Shown: in pieces, positions 62,358 through 64,000 of the stretch
Layout: the number at the start of each line of letters is the position of its first letter
How positions within the stretch are numbered: the stretch's first letter is position 1
From: Oceanospirillum maris DSM 6286
GTDB lineage: Bacteria > Pseudomonadota > Gammaproteobacteria > Pseudomonadales > Halomonadaceae
Length of the DNA stretch: 64,000 nt
Reading direction: 5' to 3'
Assembly: GCF_000422865.1 (NCBI RefSeq)
Contig: NZ_AUGW01000007.1
Span: 1 to 64,000 of the forward strand
Translations under genes and position numbers: made by a program
The notes under the pieces: model-generated
What the model saw: the letters and a program-made list of their open reading frames with translations, nothing else
Databases searched by the model: none
Told to the model about the DNA's origin: nothing

Positions 62358-62395
62358 ACAAAGTATTGATTTATAAGGGTTTTTTAAGTCAATAC
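62330..62395. other. Probable attachment site (attL) at the ssrA 3' end
   Basis: Integrases commonly use the ssrA T-arm/acceptor end as target, and this ssrA is followed directly by an inward-facing tyrosine integrase. The intact ssrA end is retained on this side. An inverted repeat GTATTGA/TCAATAC (62363-62369/62389-62395) lies just past CCA and may be an integrase or host-factor site. The partner att copy is outside the window. Confidence 0.55.
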
Positions 62396-62400
62396 GGGAA

Positions 62401-62449
62401 AGGGTGAACGGTAGGAGCACACAGCTCTTACGGTTCGCCCTTTTTTTGT
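62401..62449. terminator. Terminator shared by ssrA and the integrase gene
   Basis: An 18-position stem, AGGGTGAACGGTAGGAGC with GCTCTTACGGTTCGCCCT, has one G-G mismatch and two G-U pairs around ACACA; T7 follows. The integrase stop codon (62428-62430) lies within the right arm. Confidence 0.85.
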
Positions 62450-63444
62450 GCCAGTGGGTTGAGCCTGACCGCCTCTTGCAGATGATCTGGTGTCAGGTGC
62501 GCATACCGCATGGTCATCTTGATATCACTGTGCCCGAGCACCTTCTGCAGGGTAAGAATATTCCCCCCGTTAATCATAAAGTGACTGGCGAACGTATGCC
62601 GGAGAACGTGGGACGCTTGCCCCTTGGGGAGTTCGATTGTTGTTCTGTTCAGTGATCGCCTGAAACTGCTGATCGACCCTGAGAAAATCCGGTTGCCGGC
62701 AGTCAGGGTGCTATGGTCTAGCAACTCTCGGTAAAGGCTTTCACTGATTGGCACTGCACGATTCCGGCCGCTTTTGGTATCCGTGAAGATCACCCGATTA
62801 TGCCGCACCCGTTGCACCGTCAGCCCCTCCGCTTCTCCCCATCTGCAGCCGGTACTCAGGCACACTTTACTGATTAGAGTAACGTGAGGATTATCAGCCT
62901 TGCGGGTTTCCGTCAGAAGCTCGGTTATCTGGTCATCGGTCAGAAAGGCCAGCTCATGCTCTACGATTTTCAGCCGGTCAACACTGGTTAACGGATTGGG
63001 AAAGGTGATCTCCTCCGTCTTGGCCAGTGCGGACAGTACCGCAGACAGGTAGCCTAGTTCATTATTGAGCGTCTTGGGGGTGATCCCTTCTTGGGATCGG
63101 GTTGATCGGTAGCGAATGAAGTCAGCGGCGGTCAGTTTGGAGCCAGCGGGATTGCCCAGCCGTTCAATCGTGGCCTTCAACTTGTTATAGGTTCGCTTTG
63201 AATCCCGCAAGTACTGCCCGTGGTTCTGGTACCAGAGTTCAGACAGTTCAGACAGTCGCCGGTTGTCCTGTGGTTTTTCTAGCCAAGGCTTTGCACCGGA
63301 ATCCGTCTCATACTGGGCGATGGTGTACCGCTGGAAGCGCTCGCACTCCCCTTTTGTCGGAAACACCCGCTTATACCGTCTGCTGCCACGACCCGCGACT
63401 TTAAAGTCTACCTGCCAACCATTTTTTACAGGTTTTATCGCCAC
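62428..63444 (-). CDS. int: HP1-type phage/island tyrosine integrase
   Basis: Site-specific recombinase of 338 residues. Catalytic residues are all present: R201 (TGCRWGEA), K224, H279 and R282 (HVLRHT), H305 (LGHSD) and Y314 (MRYAHL); their spacing matches phage HP1 integrase. The N-terminus (about 5-60) is an arm-type binding domain and ~65-150 a SAM-like core-binding domain. It adjoins ssrA, its probable target. The base composition looks richer in G/C than its neighbours. Confidence 0.93.
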   Translation of the reverse strand: MAIKPVKNGWQVDFKVAGRGSRRYKRVFPTKGECERFQRYTIAQYETDSGAKPWLEKPQDNRRLSELSELWYQNHGQYLRDSKRTYNKLKATIERLGNPAGSKLTAADFIRYRSTRSQEGITPKTLNNELGYLSAVLSALAKTEEITFPNPLTSVDRLKIVEHELAFLTDDQITELLTETRKADNPHVTLISKVCLSTGCRWGEAEGLTVQRVRHNRVIFTDTKSGRNRAVPISESLYRELLDHSTLTAGNRIFSGSISSFRRSLNRTTIELPKGQASHVLRHTFASHFMINGGNILTLQKVLGHSDIKMTMRYAHLTPDHLQEAVRLNPLAQKKGEP

Positions 63445-63484
63445 TGCTAACCCCTTGTTTGAACAGACAAAACATATTAAACCG

Positions 63485-63546
63485 CCTTAAAACACCTTAA
63501 AACCACTGCAAACAAATTGAAAATTGTTTGCGCGCAAATGTATAAA
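63485..63546 (+). promoter_or_regulatory. Divergent control region of the element, with iterons and an operator over a promoter
   Basis: CCTTAAAAC is repeated at 63485 and 63495 (10 bp apart). An inverted repeat GCAAACAA (63508-63515) / TTGTTTGC (63524-63531) flanks TTGAAA (63518-63523), a -35 with TATAAA (63541-63546) 17 bp downstream. A repressor on the inverted repeat would block this rightward promoter. The iterons may be excisionase or integrase sites. Confidence 0.6.
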
Positions 63547-63595
63547 AACCTATCATTTAATGCATCTGCGCACTAAATTCTCAGGTGCTTAAAAA

Positions 63596-63757
63596 ATGAA
63601 AAATCCAAGGGACACACAATCAGCACCGATTCAGACTCGTGAAATCGGTGATTTTGATTTGGAGCGTATGAAAAAAGCCATCAGTGGCGAAAAAATTAAA
63701 ATCCCGCAGGGTCTGACCCGTGAACAGAAGAAGCAGTTCATTCTGAGTCACGCCTAA
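63596..63757 (+). CDS. Small unknown protein of the integrated element
   Basis: A 53-residue protein (MKNPRDTQSAPIQTREI...), too short for most gene callers. It is rich in charged residues and ends LTREQKKQFILSHA. It lies just downstream of a promoter with an operator-like repeat. I do not recognise the family. A small regulator, or a Cox/Xis-like protein, is possible by position only. Confidence 0.6.
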   Translation: MKNPRDTQSAPIQTREIGDFDLERMKKAISGEKIKIPQGLTREQKKQFILSHA

Positions 63758-63807
63758 CCTTGCTGGTCGTTGCAGAAACACTTCTCAGCGCATAAGGAGA
63801 AAACCCC

Positions 63808-64000
63808 ATGAATGCACAGACCAATGTCATTGATCTGAACAGCCGCCGAATGGCTCGCAACGAAGAGCACGCAGAAGCCGTGTTCGTCAGCCTGCTGGAC
63901 AAAGCGATTGATGAAAACTCAGATCTGGTGCAACCCATTACCGCTTCTGAAATGAACAGCATGCAGTCTCTGTACGACGACATTCTGAAAATTGAAGAAG
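63808..64000 (+). CDS. Unknown element protein, truncated by the window end
   Basis: Starts MNAQTNVIDLNSRRMARNEE with AAGGAGA 7 bp upstream and remains open for at least 64 codons. It is acidic and looks helical. It follows the 53-residue gene by 50 bp on the same strand, so an operon is likely. I do not recognise it. Confidence 0.65.
   Translation, partial: MNAQTNVIDLNSRRMARNEEHAEAVFVSLLDKAIDENSDLVQPITASEMNSMQSLYDDILKIEE

Overview
The window is core chromosome of a marine-type gammaproteobacterium, probably an Oceanospirillales-like relative of Pseudomonas. The protein families are all gammaproteobacterial, base composition looks moderate (under 50 % GC by eye), and gene order follows the Pseudomonas aeruginosa chromosome as I remember it: the left block matches PA0661-PA0668 reversed, thiD-thiE-hemL matches PA3975-3977, and about 17.5-62 kb matches PA4723-PA4768 almost gene for gene. 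The genus is inference.

Layout. 0-9.4 kb: a strong leftward promoter, probably for an rRNA operon just outside the window, then tyrS, an M23 peptidase, anmK, erpA, a bactofilin with a coiled-coil membrane partner, argC, a ClC channel and hemJ. 9.4-17.2 kb: thiD, thiE, hemL, a kinase/phosphotransferase fusion, a pentapeptide protein, a Rieske protein, sfsA and an aminotransferase. 17.5-24.4 kb: dksA, gluQ, a 58-residue membrane protein, the sensor kinase/regulator pair cbrA-cbrB, and then a 780-bp gap without a protein gene. 24.4-30 kb: pcnB, folK, panB, panC, panD and a thiolase. 30-39 kb, minus strand: tRNA-fMet, rimP, nusA, infB, rbfA, truB, rpsO, pnp. 39-52.6 kb: rlmE, ftsH, folP, glmM, tpiA, secG, tRNA-Leu; yhbY; carA, carB, greA; dapB; cysE. 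52.7-62.4 kb: grpE, dnaK, dnaJ, recN, a rhodanese, fur, bamE, ratA, rnfH, smpB and ssrA (tmRNA). 62.4-64 kb: the left end of an integrated element with an HP1-type tyrosine integrase beside ssrA.

The most interesting region is the gap between cbrB and pcnB (23.6-24.4 kb). It holds a sigma-54 promoter, an upstream GTTAC/GTAAC palindrome, eight A-rich AANAANAA tracts, several of them between short inverted repeats, and a strong terminator. This is the architecture of CrcZ, the RNA decoy that relieves Hfq/Crc catabolite repression in Pseudomonas. It appears to be a CrcZ-type RNA with more decoy sites than I recall for the pseudomonad versions. CbrA would sense nutrient state, CbrB would activate the sigma-54 promoter, and the RNA would titrate Hfq.

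Other notable points are a 12-bp inverted repeat enclosing the folP start region, an initiator tRNA with a U1-U72 mismatch, two sigma-32-like promoters in grpE-dnaK, and many short tandem duplications in intergenic DNA and around stop codons.
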